Shown here piece by piece: positions 32,496-41,053 of a stretch of DNA of 64,000 bases. The position numbers and the translations under genes are program-made. Position 1 is the first letter of the stretch. Every line of letters begins with the position of its first letter. A model generated the notes under the pieces. That model searched no databases, had not been told where the DNA came from, and saw nothing but the letters and a program-made list of their open reading frames with translations. The DNA is from an uncultured Ruminiclostridium sp. (lineage in GTDB: Bacteria > Bacillota > Clostridia > Oscillospirales > Ruminococcaceae). The stretch covers positions 62,001 through 126,000 of the forward strand of contig CAKSTB010000003.1 of the NCBI GenBank assembly GCA_934490165.1. The letters are read 5' to 3'.

Positions 32496-33029
32496 GCGTT
32501 GGAGGGTAAAAAACTGTGTTAAAGTGAGATTTAGAAGCGTTAAGGTGAGATTTTGATGTACTATTATATTATAATAACATCAGATCGCAGTCGATTTACA
32601 GAAATAGGCCGTTTTACAAAAGATATAGTAAACTCTCTATCCCTATCCCCAAACCCCTTCCCCTCGGGAAGGGGCTGAGTGTGGGGCTGCCGCCCTCACC
32701 CCGCTTGGGGCTACGCCCCAAACCCCATTTTACGCTACAGCAACACACAAGAACTCCCCCGACTTATCATCGGGGGAGTTCCTGCTTATTGATCGAGGGG
32801 ATGTATATAAAACTTTCGTTGTACTTAGTCGGAGCGGTATCGCGTCTGCAATAACTGCGCCCCTATAATAACCGCCGTGGCGGCAATCAAGGCACTCGCC
32901 TTATCGTCTTCGGAAATCCTTTTCCTCTGACTATGGCTAAATTATAACGCCCGTTTGTTAATTGAATAATAACTGAGCGTGAAAGATTTATGAAAACAAG
33001 AAATTTCCCGACTTTTTTCGTTTTCCCTA
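32496..33029. other. Gene-free region with palindromes and a candidate small RNA
   Basis: It includes CCCCTTCCC/GGGAAGGGG (32654-32674), TTGGGG/CCCCAA (32705-32721), a 16-base inverse match to 6802-6817 (32709-32724), a strong GAACTCCCCCG stem (32751-32781) and the candidate RNA described separately. No coding region was recognised. Confidence 0.55.
32745..32946 (-). ncRNA. Candidate small structured RNA, about 180 nt
   Basis: On the minus strand TATAAT (32941-32946) has a weak TTATTC -35 at 17 bp. The predicted transcript starts near 32934. AGTCAGAG (32925-32932) pairs with CTCCGACT (32827-32834), seven of eight bases. Inside are the hairpins GGAAA/TTTCC, AAGGC/GCCTT, GCCGCC/GGCGGT and GCA/TGC. 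The transcript would end at the stem 32751-32781. No ORF lies inside. It does not match 6S, SRP, RNase P or tmRNA as I know them. Confidence 0.4.
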
Positions 33030-33075
33030 TTGACAAATCGCCCATATCAGTATATACTGTATATATAACACATAA
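33030..33075 (+). promoter_or_regulatory. Promoter and candidate operator of the first GntR-ABC cassette
   Basis: TTGACA (33030-33035), 17 bp, TATACT (33053-33058). The palindrome AGTATATACT overlaps the -10, and TGTATATATAACA follows. A similar TGTATATATACA stands after the -10 of the second cassette (40093-40104). YtrA-type GntR proteins usually repress their own operon, so these are plausible operators. Confidence 0.65.
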
Positions 33076-33131
33076 ACAGTCCAATCACCTGTTATGTGAC
33101 GTAAGCTTACAAAACCCCAAAAGGAGGAAGC

Positions 33132-33500
33132 ATGAAAATTCTTCTTAATTCCGATATTCCGATATACAAGCAGATATCAGCCGATTTCAAGGAGCGTATC
33201 ATGAACGGCTCTATTCCTGCCGGAGAATATCTCCCCTCGATACGAGGGCTTGCAAAAGAACTTAAAATCAGTGTAATAACCACTATGAAAGCCTACGAGG
33301 AGCTTTGCTCGGAGGGGCTTGTCAGTGCAGTTCAGGGCAAGGGCTATATAGTCAACGCCCAGGACACAGGTATGATAAAGGAACAGTATATGCGGCTTCT
33401 CGAACAGCATTTGCAGGACGCACTCGACTGTGCAAGACTTGCAGGGCTGTCCGTTGACGAGGTATGCGAGGTACTGAAAACACTCGGCAGTATCGACTGA
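33132..33500 (+). CDS. GntR-family repressor, YtrA subfamily
   Basis: 122 residues: a winged helix (about 10-75) with IYKQISADFKERIMNGSIPAG and LPSIRGLAKELKISVITTMKAYEEL, then only a short helical tail rather than a full ligand-binding domain, which defines the YtrA group. It is first in an operon with ABC transporter genes. YtrA-type regulators respond to cell-wall-active compounds in Bacillus, but the inducer here is unknown. AAAAGGAGG precedes the ATG. Confidence 0.88.
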   Translation: MKILLNSDIPIYKQISADFKERIMNGSIPAGEYLPSIRGLAKELKISVITTMKAYEELCSEGLVSAVQGKGYIVNAQDTGMIKEQYMRLLEQHLQDALDCARLAGLSVDEVCEVLKTLGSID

Positions 33501-33521
33501 TCAATTTAAAAAGGAGATAAT

Positions 33522-34424
33522 ATGGAAGAGGTAATCAGGGTAAGTGATCTTACCAGAAAATATAAAGATTTTATGCTCGGTCCTGTTGACCTTACGTTTC
33601 CGAAAGGCTTTGCAACGGCGCTTATCGGCACAAACGGCGCAGGAAAAACAACGCTTATGGATATAATCTGCGGAATTACCGCAAAGACAGGCGGCACAGT
33701 GACATATTTCGGAGAAACCGACAACCCCGACAAGGGCAACATCAAGGAGCGTATCGGCTACTGTGCGTCGCAGGCAATGTTCCCGGCTAACTGGAAGGTG
33801 AGGGATATTGCACTTTCTATGAGCCTTGCGTTCGATAAATTCAGCAAGGACAGATTTTATTCACTTCTCGGTGAGCTTGGCGTTACCGATGAGAAAAACA
33901 GCAAAAAGCCTTTATCAAGTATGTCGGACGGTATGAAGATGAGAGTGTTCTTAGCGTCGGCTTTTGCAAGAGATACCGATCTGCTGGTACTTGACGAGCC
34001 GGGCTCATCGCTCGATCCGCTTATGCGTGACAGGCTGTGCGACCGCTTCCGTGACTATATAGACAGCGGTAACGGCGAAAGGAGTATAATCTTCTCGACC
34101 CACAACATCGCCGATATGGAGAATGCCGCAGACTATGTAATATTTATGGATAACGGCAAGGTAATCGAGCAGGGCTTCACAGAGGATTTAAAGGACAAGT
34201 ATATTGTTGTGAGTGCCGAGCCTGAAAGCCTTGATAAAATATCGCCGCTACTGCTTTGTTCTTCTCATTCATCGTCCACAGCGACAGGTCTTTCTTTAGC
34301 CGAAAACAAGGTGAAATTAGAAGCACTGGGTGCTGTTACGGAACGTCCTACATTAAGCCAACTTAGCATTGACCTTATGAAGATTGCGGAAGAAAAACGC
34401 CTTGCTCTTAAAAAGGAGGCATAA
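33522..34424 (+). CDS. ABC transporter ATP-binding protein
   Basis: 300 residues. Walker A GTNGAGKTT near residue 37, a signature-like SSMSDGMKMRVFLA, and Walker B LLVLDEPGSSLDP, with the H-loop in FSTHN. The ~65-residue C-terminal extension is variable. It lies 21 bases after the GntR gene and two before the first permease gene. With the two membrane proteins it forms an ABC-2 type exporter. The DGM signature is unusual compared with SGGQ, but is common in this YtrB-like group. Confidence 0.9.
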   Translation: MEEVIRVSDLTRKYKDFMLGPVDLTFPKGFATALIGTNGAGKTTLMDIICGITAKTGGTVTYFGETDNPDKGNIKERIGYCASQAMFPANWKVRDIALSMSLAFDKFSKDRFYSLLGELGVTDEKNSKKPLSSMSDGMKMRVFLASAFARDTDLLVLDEPGSSLDPLMRDRLCDRFRDYIDSGNGERSIIFSTHNIADMENAADYVIFMDNGKVIEQGFTEDLKDKYIVVSAEPESLDKISPLLLCSSHSSSTATGLSLAENKVKLEALGAVTERPTLSQLSIDLMKIAEEKRLALKKEA

Positions 34425-34426
34425 GT

Positions 34427-35134
34427 ATGATGAAATCGGTACGCTTATTCAATGCTAACACGCTGTTCAAGGTTTCGCTCGCTATGATAGTTATGGTTGC
34501 GGCGATTTATGTTATAGGCTTCTTGGTCGGCTCTGCCGCAGGAAAAAGCGACAGAGAAAACACAGACGACTATGCAGCGGCCGCAGAGGAAAATGACGAT
34601 ATTGCATATTCCGCCCTTAACACAGTGTGCTGTGTCATCGGCTTTGCAGGTGCGCTATTAATAAACGGCAACGCTATAAATCTCTACTACAAGGTTGACG
34701 GCAGTAAGTACACAAGGACGATAAAGCACGGCGGAGAAAAGTTCGGCAAGTCGCTTGCAGGCTCTGTTATAATCTCGTCTGTTACTGCGGTGGCAGTATC
34801 GCTCGTACTCGGAATTTTCACGCTTATGGGCGGTGAGCTTGAGCTTACAGATCTGCCGCCTATGATACTGTTTTCGCTCGGCGCATCGCTCCTGTCCTGC
34901 ATTCTGATACGTCCTCTCGTATCTGCAAAAAAAGCTAACGCAAGAAGCGTTCTTCTTCTGATAGCGTTGCTTGTCGCTATGTTTATTCTGTCATCAACAG
35001 CAACAGCGGCGAGCCATATAAGCTACAGTGCCGCACTTACTATGAGTATTATATTAACAGCGGTCGGGGCGATCGGAGCAGCTGTTTCAACAGTATCCGC
35101 CTGCCGTTACATCAAGAAAAACTGGCAGTTCTGA
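34427..35134 (+). CDS. ABC-2 type permease-like membrane protein
   Basis: 235 residues with about six membrane helices and one acidic extracytoplasmic loop (SDRENTDDYAAAAEENDD). It pairs with the ATPase gene two bases upstream. Probably one half of an exporter's membrane part. Confidence 0.8.
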   Translation: MMKSVRLFNANTLFKVSLAMIVMVAAIYVIGFLVGSAAGKSDRENTDDYAAAAEENDDIAYSALNTVCCVIGFAGALLINGNAINLYYKVDGSKYTRTIKHGGEKFGKSLAGSVIISSVTAVAVSLVLGIFTLMGGELELTDLPPMILFSLGASLLSCILIRPLVSAKKANARSVLLLIALLVAMFILSSTATAASHISYSAALTMSIILTAVGAIGAAVSTVSACRYIKKNWQF

Positions 35135-35151
35135 GGAGGGTATATGAAGAT

Positions 35152-35841
35152 ATGAAGAGTTTTCTTTTATCGCTTAGATTCGTTATAAAGCGTGTTTTCA
35201 GGCTTACTGCCGTCAATATTGTGTGGCTCATATGCTTTGCCGCTGTCATTGTGGCGGTAACCGTTGGGATGGCGGTTGCGCCTGAAATAAGAGGCAGCGA
35301 AGATTATCCGTTTTATCTGACGACCGTACCGTTTATAACAGTGCTCCTATTTTTCGGCGTGTCATCGTTGTATTCGGATATTTATGTGAGCGTCTATATC
35401 CGCACAAGCAGGCTTTACAAGTGTCTGCGGACGAGGGCTGTGCAGGTATTTTTGCTGATGATGAGCGTTGTGGCTCTGACACCTGCGATTATTGTTACCG
35501 CTGTTGTGAACCCTTCCGCTCTGCCCGACTTTTTGCTTGTATCGGCAATAATAATCGGCGTCAGTCTGCCGCTTGCATCGACTTATTTTCTTATGTGGAT
35601 CGTCTTCTTCGGATATTCGATATTCAACCTGATAGCAGGCTTTTTCGGGGAACATTTTATGGTGGAGGGATTTAAGTTTCTGCCGACCGAGCTTACCGAC
35701 AGTCTGCCTGTTGCGGCGTTGCTTGCAGTGGTGATACTGCTTGCGGGTCTTATAGTTTCTTTTATCATATCGGATATTATTTTCCGCATAAGAAAGCGGC
35801 CTCGTGACAGGCAGATGCTGAAGGGAGCGACACAGGCGTGA
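35152..35841 (+). CDS. ABC-2 type permease-like membrane protein
   Basis: 229 residues with about six membrane helices and no long soluble domain. It lies 17 bases after the first permease gene, and its stop overlaps the GTG start of the nitrilase-family gene by four bases (GTGA). Probably the partner permease of the cassette. Confidence 0.8.
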   Translation: MKSFLLSLRFVIKRVFRLTAVNIVWLICFAAVIVAVTVGMAVAPEIRGSEDYPFYLTTVPFITVLLFFGVSSLYSDIYVSVYIRTSRLYKCLRTRAVQVFLLMMSVVALTPAIIVTAVVNPSALPDFLLVSAIIIGVSLPLASTYFLMWIVFFGYSIFNLIAGFFGEHFMVEGFKFLPTELTDSLPVAALLAVVILLAGLIVSFIISDIIFRIRKRPRDRQMLKGATQA

Positions 35842-36626
35842 GGGTGACACTTGTACAGATGTCTATGACTAAGAGCATGGACGAAAACCTTGCGAAGTCG
35901 CTCTGCGCCTGCGATAAGGCGAAGGACAGCGACCTTATATTCTTCCCTGAGATACAGCTTTCACCGTTCTTTCCGCAGTACGAAAAGAGAGATGCAAGCA
36001 GGTATCTTGTGACAATGGACTCGCCGTATGTAAAGGCATTTATAGATAAAGCAAAGGAAATAAATTCCTGTATTGTGCCGAATATGTATATGAAAATTGA
36101 CAATAAATGTTATGATTGCTGTGTGACCATTGGTACAGATGTGGTACACGAAATCGCAAAAATGGTACACATCGCGCAGGCGGAAAATTTTTACGAGCAA
36201 GATTACTACGCTCCGTCCGACGACGGCTTCAAGGTTTTCGACACACCTCACGGAAAGGTAGGAATTGTCATTTGCTATGACCGACATCTTCCCGAAAGCA
36301 TACGCACCTGCGTACTGATGGGTGCAGAACTGGTAATTATCCCCACAGCCAATATCACTACCGAGCCTATGGAAATGTTCGAGTGGGAGGTAAGAGTTCA
36401 GGCGATGCAGAACAGTGTGTTCATAGCTATGTGCAACCGTGTCGGCACGGAGGGGAAGCTTACCTTTGCGGGTGAGTCGATAGTCTGCGACCCGAACGGC
36501 AACGTCATAGCAAAGGCAGGAGCGGAAGAAACGCTTCTTACCTGCGAGATTGACCTTAGTGAAGCTACAAGAATAAGAAATGCAAAGCCGTACTTTGCCA
36601 CACGCAGAAAGGAATTTTATCTGTAA
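35838..36626 (+). CDS. Carbon-nitrogen hydrolase (nitrilase superfamily)
   Basis: 262 residues. The catalytic triad is visible: Glu38 (FFPEIQLS), Lys108 (IAKMVHIAQ) and Cys146 (VICYDRHLPE). The loop KMVHIAQ and the YDRHLPES sequence are nearest to N-carbamoylputrescine amidase/beta-ureidopropionase types, so an amide or carbamoyl substrate is likely; the exact one is not readable. Start is GTG at 35838, overlapping the permease gene by four bases. That coupling ties it to the transporter, which is unusual. Confidence 0.88.
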   Translation: MRVTLVQMSMTKSMDENLAKSLCACDKAKDSDLIFFPEIQLSPFFPQYEKRDASRYLVTMDSPYVKAFIDKAKEINSCIVPNMYMKIDNKCYDCCVTIGTDVVHEIAKMVHIAQAENFYEQDYYAPSDDGFKVFDTPHGKVGIVICYDRHLPESIRTCVLMGAELVIIPTANITTEPMEMFEWEVRVQAMQNSVFIAMCNRVGTEGKLTFAGESIVCDPNGNVIAKAGAEETLLTCEIDLSEATRIRNAKPYFATRRKEFYL

Positions 36627-36629
36627 TGC

Positions 36630-36768
36630 TTGTCGGATAAAGTAAGCTGTGTTATGATCCGCCTGTATCGCAGGATACGATATTTCGGAATTTTAAACGA
36701 AAGAACCGAACGCAACGCGTGCAGACTACTGATAAGGGCAGAACAGAATACCCTTGCAGTCCTTTCCG
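36630..36768 (+). repeat. Decayed copy of the ABC-F leader
   Basis: About 135 bases aligned with 41054-41192. TTGTCG replaces TTGACA and TATGAT replaces TATAAT. The five-codon upstream ORF is kept in length but its ATG is ACG (ACG CGT GCA GAC TAC TGA). No ABC-F gene follows; a hairpin and an IS remnant do. Confidence 0.75.
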
Positions 36769-36862
36769 CAGGTTGCGCTGTCTATTGCTCCGAGTATGTT
36801 CAAAAGAGTTGATTTCCCGTCGGGTGCATAATACCCATAAGTTATATCTCCGATACAAAAGC

Positions 36863-36888
36863 GGCACACCTGTATATGAGGTGTGCCG
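36863..36888. terminator. Hairpin abutting the left end of IS remnant A
   Basis: CGGCACACCT/AGGTGTGCCG with a TATATG loop. The next two bases lead straight into the remnant's terminal repeat. An almost identical hairpin abuts the right end of remnant B (about 40411-40439). Confidence 0.65.
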
Positions 36889-36890
36889 TT

Positions 36891-37310
36891 CAGACTGTCG
36901 AAAAAGTCAAACAGAAATGCTTGGCTTTTTCATTGATATGTGGCATAATAAATATGGTGATGAAAGGTGCTGAAAACAGGAAAACAAGAAAGACATCAGA
37001 TAGAATCGGTGTACTCCGAAATACAAAGCAATATACACACTGAGGAAAGAGACAATTAAACGAGTGTTTGCAGATGCAAAGGAAAAGCACTCGATGAGAT
37101 ATACTCTTTTCAGAGGCTTAGCTCAGGTAACAAATTGGGTCAGGCTTAAATTCGCTGCAATGAACCTCAAAAAATATGCGATCCATAGCTGGAGAAAGCG
37201 CATATTTTCCTCATTTTTCGCTGTTATTGAGCGTAATTTCTGTGCAAAGGCATGATTTGGCATAAATTTAACCCCGACTTGCTTGCAAATCGGGTTTTTT
37301 CTACAGTCTG
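36891..37310 (+). mobile_element. IS1182-type remnant A (420 bp)
   Basis: Terminal inverted repeats CAGACTGTCGAAAAAG (left, 36891) and the inverse of CAGACTGTAGAAAAA (right, ending 37310). A subterminal hairpin AGTCAA..TTGGCT follows the left end. The inside keeps only the last part of the transposase. Both ends abut stem-loops, the right one being AGCCGTTGCAC/GTGCAACGGCT at 37311-37341. Confidence 0.8.
37004..37255 (+). pseudogene. C-terminal remnant of an IS1182-family transposase
   Basis: 84 residues open from just after a stop at 37001. IYTLRKETIKRVFADAKEKH, then SMRYT, RGLAQVTNWV and KFAAMNLKKYA match the DDE-domain end of IS1182 transposases, with the catalytic Glu region upstream of the frame break. 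No start and no N-terminal part remain, so it is inactive. Confidence 0.8.
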
Positions 37311-37406
37311 AAGCCGTTGCACAAATAAAGTGCAACGGCTCATTTTCTTCAGAAAAAGGTCTTAAACCCTGCGGGAGCGACCGGAGCGAAGCGACCCCCG
37401 CCGCTT

Positions 37407-38105
37407 CTAACTCTCGCTCCGTTCAATTCCTTTTCTGCACAACGAAAGCGATACTATATAAGAAATAACGAAAAGCGCAACCGATATTGTCGGAATAAGC
37501 CACGTCATCAGCTTTATCGGCGGGCTTTTCATAAAATTATACAAGTCCTGCGCGGAGGAGTCCCCGAAAAGAAACGAAACATCTCCGAAAAGCCCGTAAA
37601 TCAGCACCAGAATTATCACGAAAAGTATAGACGCCGCTTTAATTCGCGAGCCGTTCTCCGAGCCGAACCGAAAATAGAACGGATAATCGAACGAGTTGAG
37701 AATAAGCGAAATTCCGAAGAAAATCAGCCCCGTCTGCATATGCGTGAATTGATTTTCGCCTGTCATCAGCGTTGCTATAAAGCAGCCAAACACGTCGAAA
37801 AGCAATATCGCCGCGTAAATCATTATCGTGAAAACGTACTTCACGGCGACCTGTCCTTTGACTGAAATCGGCGTTGATATCGCAAAATTGCGCCATTTTT
37901 GGTTTTCTGAAAATCGAAAAAGCTCGGCGTTTATCAGCAAAAAGATTATATACGGCATTATTATACAGGCGTTAAATCCAAAATCAACGGAATAGCTGTT
38001 TTGGCTGTCGACTATTGTGGCGATAAGGAAAACGACCGACATAACGGATATACATATTAGTGGCATTCTGAACGTCCCGAACTGATTATACAACAATCCG
38101 CGCAT
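37407..38105 (-). CDS. ABC-2 type permease, second cassette
   Basis: 232 residues, six predicted membrane helices. The start at 38105 overlaps the stop of the preceding permease gene (TAATG). It is the last gene of the second GntR-ABC cassette. Its stop lies about 65 bases from the hairpin that flanks IS remnant A. Confidence 0.82.
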   Translation of the reverse strand: MRGLLYNQFGTFRMPLICISVMSVVFLIATIVDSQNSYSVDFGFNACIIMPYIIFLLINAELFRFSENQKWRNFAISTPISVKGQVAVKYVFTIMIYAAILLFDVFGCFIATLMTGENQFTHMQTGLIFFGISLILNSFDYPFYFRFGSENGSRIKAASILFVIILVLIYGLFGDVSFLFGDSSAQDLYNFMKSPPIKLMTWLIPTISVALFVISYIVSLSLCRKGIERSES

Positions 38106-38818
38106 TATTTCTCCCTCCTTTTTATTCCCGCAGCCGTCAGGAGCAGGCACGCGGCGAGCAATCCCAAAATTATAAGCGGCGAAAACGGGAAAAGCTTTAA
38201 GAAAAAACCTGTTATATCCTCCTGCGAAATCTCAAATGCCGTTCCCTGCGTGATGAGAAATATAATAAACATCGGAATACAAAACATCATTATCATCATA
38301 ATTCCCGCTTTGTCCTTGGATACGCGCAAAGAAGCCTGAAATATCGTCATTATCACATTCATCATAAGCACGACTTCTATGCAGAAGAATATCGCGGCGG
38401 CGTGTTCGACCGTAAATTCAAGCCCCGATACCGCTAAAACAACTGCCGATAATCCGAACGCAAGCCCCAGACCTATTATGAAATACAGACTTATTATAAT
38501 AACGTTTACCGCCGAGTATTTAAGCGGTGAAATCGGCGTTGAGCGGCGGAATAATCTGTAACACAAATTGTCTTCTCTGCTCCCGTCTATTGCCGCGTCA
38601 ATGATAAATCCCGATATTATCGCAATCAGCGGAACAGAAACCGAGTTGTTCATATCAAAAAAGCTCTCTTTCGCTTCTATCGGCAGCTTTCCGAGGTTTC
38701 CGTAATTGAAGCTCTGCGCAATCAGCACGAAAATTCCCACCGCGAGAACCGCGAATATTACGGATAAAACCGCGCTTTTCCGCGAGCGCTCAAGTTCGCT
38801 GTAAATTAGCCACTTCAT
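38105..38818 (-). CDS. ABC-2 type permease, second cassette
   Basis: 237 residues, about six membrane helices, MKWLIYSELERSRKS at the start. ATG at 38818 was chosen because it overlaps the ATPase stop (TGATG) and has AAGGAG nine bases ahead; the alternative GTG nine bases upstream is too close to that site. Confidence 0.82.
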   Translation of the reverse strand: MKWLIYSELERSRKSAVLSVIFAVLAVGIFVLIAQSFNYGNLGKLPIEAKESFFDMNNSVSVPLIAIISGFIIDAAIDGSREDNLCYRLFRRSTPISPLKYSAVNVIIISLYFIIGLGLAFGLSAVVLAVSGLEFTVEHAAAIFFCIEVVLMMNVIMTIFQASLRVSKDKAGIMMIMMFCIPMFIIFLITQGTAFEISQEDITGFFLKLFPFSPLIILGLLAACLLLTAAGIKRREK

Positions 38819-39696
38819 CAGCTCCACTCCTTTTTTTCACGGTTTACATAAAACAGCATTATTTCCTCGAGCGTTGTCTTTTCAATAAGCAGGGAAGGGT
38901 ATTTTTTATGGCAGGCTTCTCTGTCCGAAACCATTGCTTCCGCGCCGAAATCGCTTATTCTCGCGCTTATGTAATCCTCCTTTGCAATCTCCGAAAGCTC
39001 CTCTTTTCGGCACTTTATCAAGCCGTGGTTTTCCAGAATTTCGTCCTTGACACCCGAAAGAAGTATTTTTCCCTTGTCGATAAACGTCACGCAGTCCGCG
39101 ATTTTTTCAAGGTCGCTTGTTATATGCGAGGACATAAGAATACTGTTAGTTTCGTCCTGCAAATACTCGCGGAAAATATCGAGAATTTCGTTTCTTACAA
39201 CAGGGTCAAGCCCCGTCGTCGCCTCGTCCATTATCAGCAGCTTTGCGCCGTGCGAAAGCGCCGTTGCGATTTGCAGCTTCATTTTCATTCCCTTTGAGAA
39301 ATCCTTCAGCTTTTTCTTTTTCGGCAGTCCGAAACGCTCTATATAACCAAAGTACGTTTTGCTGTCCCAAGTCTTGTATAGCCCGCGAAACAGCGTGTTT
39401 ATCTGCACTGCGTTGAATTTGTCGTAGAACGGAAGCTCGTCGAAAACCGCAGCAATCTGCGATTTTACCTCGTATTCGTCCTTAATGTAATCTTTTCCGA
39501 GCAGCTTTATTTCGCCGCCGTCAACCCCGATGATATTCAAAATTGCCTTTATTGTCGTGGATTTTCCTGCGCCGTTTTGTCCGATAAACCCCATTATGCA
39601 CCCAACGGGCACGCTAAAGCTCACATTGTCGAGCGTGAATCCGTCATAGTGCTTCGTTAAGCCGCTTATTTCAATTGCGTTCTGATAATCGCACAT
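38818..39696 (-). CDS. ABC transporter ATP-binding protein, second cassette
   Basis: 292 residues. Walker A GQNGAGKSTT near residue 40, signature FSKGMKMKLQIATAL, Walker B LLIMDEATTGLDP, H-loop MSSHI. It starts one base after the GntR stop and is coupled to the next permease. YtrB-like, as in the first cassette, but only distantly similar to it. Confidence 0.9.
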   Translation of the reverse strand: MCDYQNAIEISGLTKHYDGFTLDNVSFSVPVGCIMGFIGQNGAGKSTTIKAILNIIGVDGGEIKLLGKDYIKDEYEVKSQIAAVFDELPFYDKFNAVQINTLFRGLYKTWDSKTYFGYIERFGLPKKKKLKDFSKGMKMKLQIATALSHGAKLLIMDEATTGLDPVVRNEILDIFREYLQDETNSILMSSHITSDLEKIADCVTFIDKGKILLSGVKDEILENHGLIKCRKEELSEIAKEDYISARISDFGAEAMVSDREACHKKYPSLLIEKTTLEEIMLFYVNREKKEWS

Positions 39697-39697
39697 T

Positions 39698-40072
39698 TCA
39701 TTCCCCTCCGTAAATAATGTCAATCATTTCCTTAAGCTCATCTGCGGTCAGACCGCAGATCCTCGCCTTTTCGCAGACTTTCCCCAGAAGCTCTTCGGTC
39801 TGACGAACCGCTTCTTCACGCAGAAAATCCGTGTTCTGCCGCTTTACAAAGCAGCCCTTTCCGGCGAAGTTCTCGATAAAACCATCGCGCTCAAGCTCCT
39901 CGTAGGCGCGTTTTGTCGTGATAACGCTTATCCTGAGCTGCGACGCAAGCGTTCTCATCGACGGCAGAGCTTCCCCGGGCGAAAGCTCCCCGCTCATTAT
40001 CTGCTGCTTAACTTGAGCCTCAATCTGCGCATAAATCGGCTCGTTTGAACTGTTGCTTAAAATGATATTCAT
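39698..40072 (-). CDS. GntR-family repressor, YtrA subfamily, second cassette
   Basis: 124 residues. PIYAQIEAQVKQQIMSGELS and LPSMRTLASQLRISVITTKR give the winged helix; only a short C-terminal dimer helix follows. ATG 40072 has GGAG ahead. It heads the four-gene operon on the minus strand and mirrors the first cassette. Confidence 0.88.
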   Translation of the reverse strand: MNIILSNSSNEPIYAQIEAQVKQQIMSGELSPGEALPSMRTLASQLRISVITTKRAYEELERDGFIENFAGKGCFVKRQNTDFLREEAVRQTEELLGKVCEKARICGLTADELKEMIDIIYGGE

Positions 40073-40092
40073 AGTCTTCTCCTGCTGTAATC

Positions 40093-40140
40093 TGTATATA
40101 TACACTAATCACAGTATAGCACGCTTTTTAATTTTGTCAA
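40093..40140 (-). promoter_or_regulatory. Promoter and candidate operator of the second GntR-ABC cassette
   Basis: TTGACA (40135-40140), 16 bp, TATACT (40113-40118) on the minus strand. TGTATATATACA (40093-40104) is a perfect 12-base palindrome just downstream of the start point, a good place for GntR repression. Confidence 0.65.
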
Positions 40141-40187
40141 TACTTTTTCTTAAAAATATGGAAAATTCCCCGAAATTTCCGGGGATA

Positions 40188-40409
40188 TAGACTGTCGAAA
40201 AAGTCAAGCAGAAATGCTTGGCTCAGGTAACAAATTGGGTCAGGCTTAAATTCGCTGCAATGAACCTCAAAAAATATGCGTTCCATAGCCGGAGAAAGCG
40301 CACATTTTCCTCATTTTTAGCTGTTATTGAGCGTAATTTCTGTGCAAAGGCATGATTTGGCATAAATTTAACCCCGACTTGCTTGCAAATCGGGGTTTTC
40401 TACAGTCTG
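40188..40409 (+). mobile_element. IS1182-type remnant B (222 bp, MITE-like)
   Basis: Same ends as remnant A (left AGACTGTCGAAAAAG, right TTTTCTACAGTCTG) and the same last ~190 bases, but a further internal deletion joins the left hairpin directly to CTCAGGTAACAAATTGGG. Microhomology GGCT lies at the junction. It is too short to code for anything. Confidence 0.8.
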
Positions 40410-40444
40410 AACGGCACGCCTGTATATAAGGTGTGCCGTAATTG

Positions 40445-40891
40445 TTACTGTGCAATTTTATATGTTTTATTCAGAAACGTCACGCTCTGTTTGTCGCCTC
40501 CGAGCTGCATCGGAATCACAAATTCAGCGGAATCGGAGCTATCGGACTGCAGAACGTTAAACCAAATCTCATTCGTATCCTTATCAAAATGATATGTATA
40601 AGCATCGTCAAGCCTTTCGGCAAGAGCCGTCTTATCTTCTATCATATCACCGACAAGGTCTTTTGCGAGCACTTCAAAATCATATCCGACAAATCTGAAG
40701 CTGTTGTCCTCGTTAAAGCTGATGTACTGCTTTGACTTGTCTGCGTCAAGATAGTAGTTTCCCTGCACCGCACCAGGCTCGCCTGACTTGTCGGGTCCGC
40801 TCTTATCGGCACAGGCGCATACGGAAATTGCGGTCATTGTGACAAGCATCAGCGCCGCCACAGCTTTTTTAAAACGGTTTTTGATTTTCAT
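40445..40891 (-). CDS. Small predicted lipoprotein of unknown function
   Basis: 148 residues. Signal peptide with a lipobox-like SVCAC (Cys near 25-27), a Gly/Pro/Ser linker, then a ~115-residue domain starting GNYYLDADKSKQYISF that suggests a lipocalin-like beta fold. ATG 40891 has AAAGGAG ahead; the longer frame from 40948 does not. Terminator hairpin at 40411-40439. Confidence 0.75.
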   Translation of the reverse strand: MKIKNRFKKAVAALMLVTMTAISVCACADKSGPDKSGEPGAVQGNYYLDADKSKQYISFNEDNSFRFVGYDFEVLAKDLVGDMIEDKTALAERLDDAYTYHFDKDTNEIWFNVLQSDSSDSAEFVIPMQLGGDKQSVTFLNKTYKIAQ

Positions 40892-41053
40892 CGGTCGAAT
40901 CACTCCTTTAATAGTATCGCATTCGGCTTCCATGTAAAACACAGACAAAATATCCCTGTAAATTAAATTATAGCATATCAGTTATTTTTTGTCAACTCGT
41001 CTACATTCCGGCGTAAACCGCTCAAATGCGGAGTTGAATTTTCAATCTGCCTC

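Larger units (their letters stand above)
40073..40444. other. Intergenic region carrying the GntR promoter, IS remnant B and two hairpins
   Basis: It contains the promoter/operator (40093-40140), a hairpin CCCCG-AAAT-CGGGG (about 40168-40184), IS remnant B (40188-40409), and the CGGCACGCCT/AGGTGTGCCG hairpin (about 40411-40439) that terminates the lipoprotein gene on the minus strand. Confidence 0.65.

Noticed and set aside
32745..32946. Known housekeeping RNA (6S, SRP, RNase P, tmRNA) at this site
   Set aside because: None of the conserved segments of these RNAs could be seen; kept only as an unassigned candidate.
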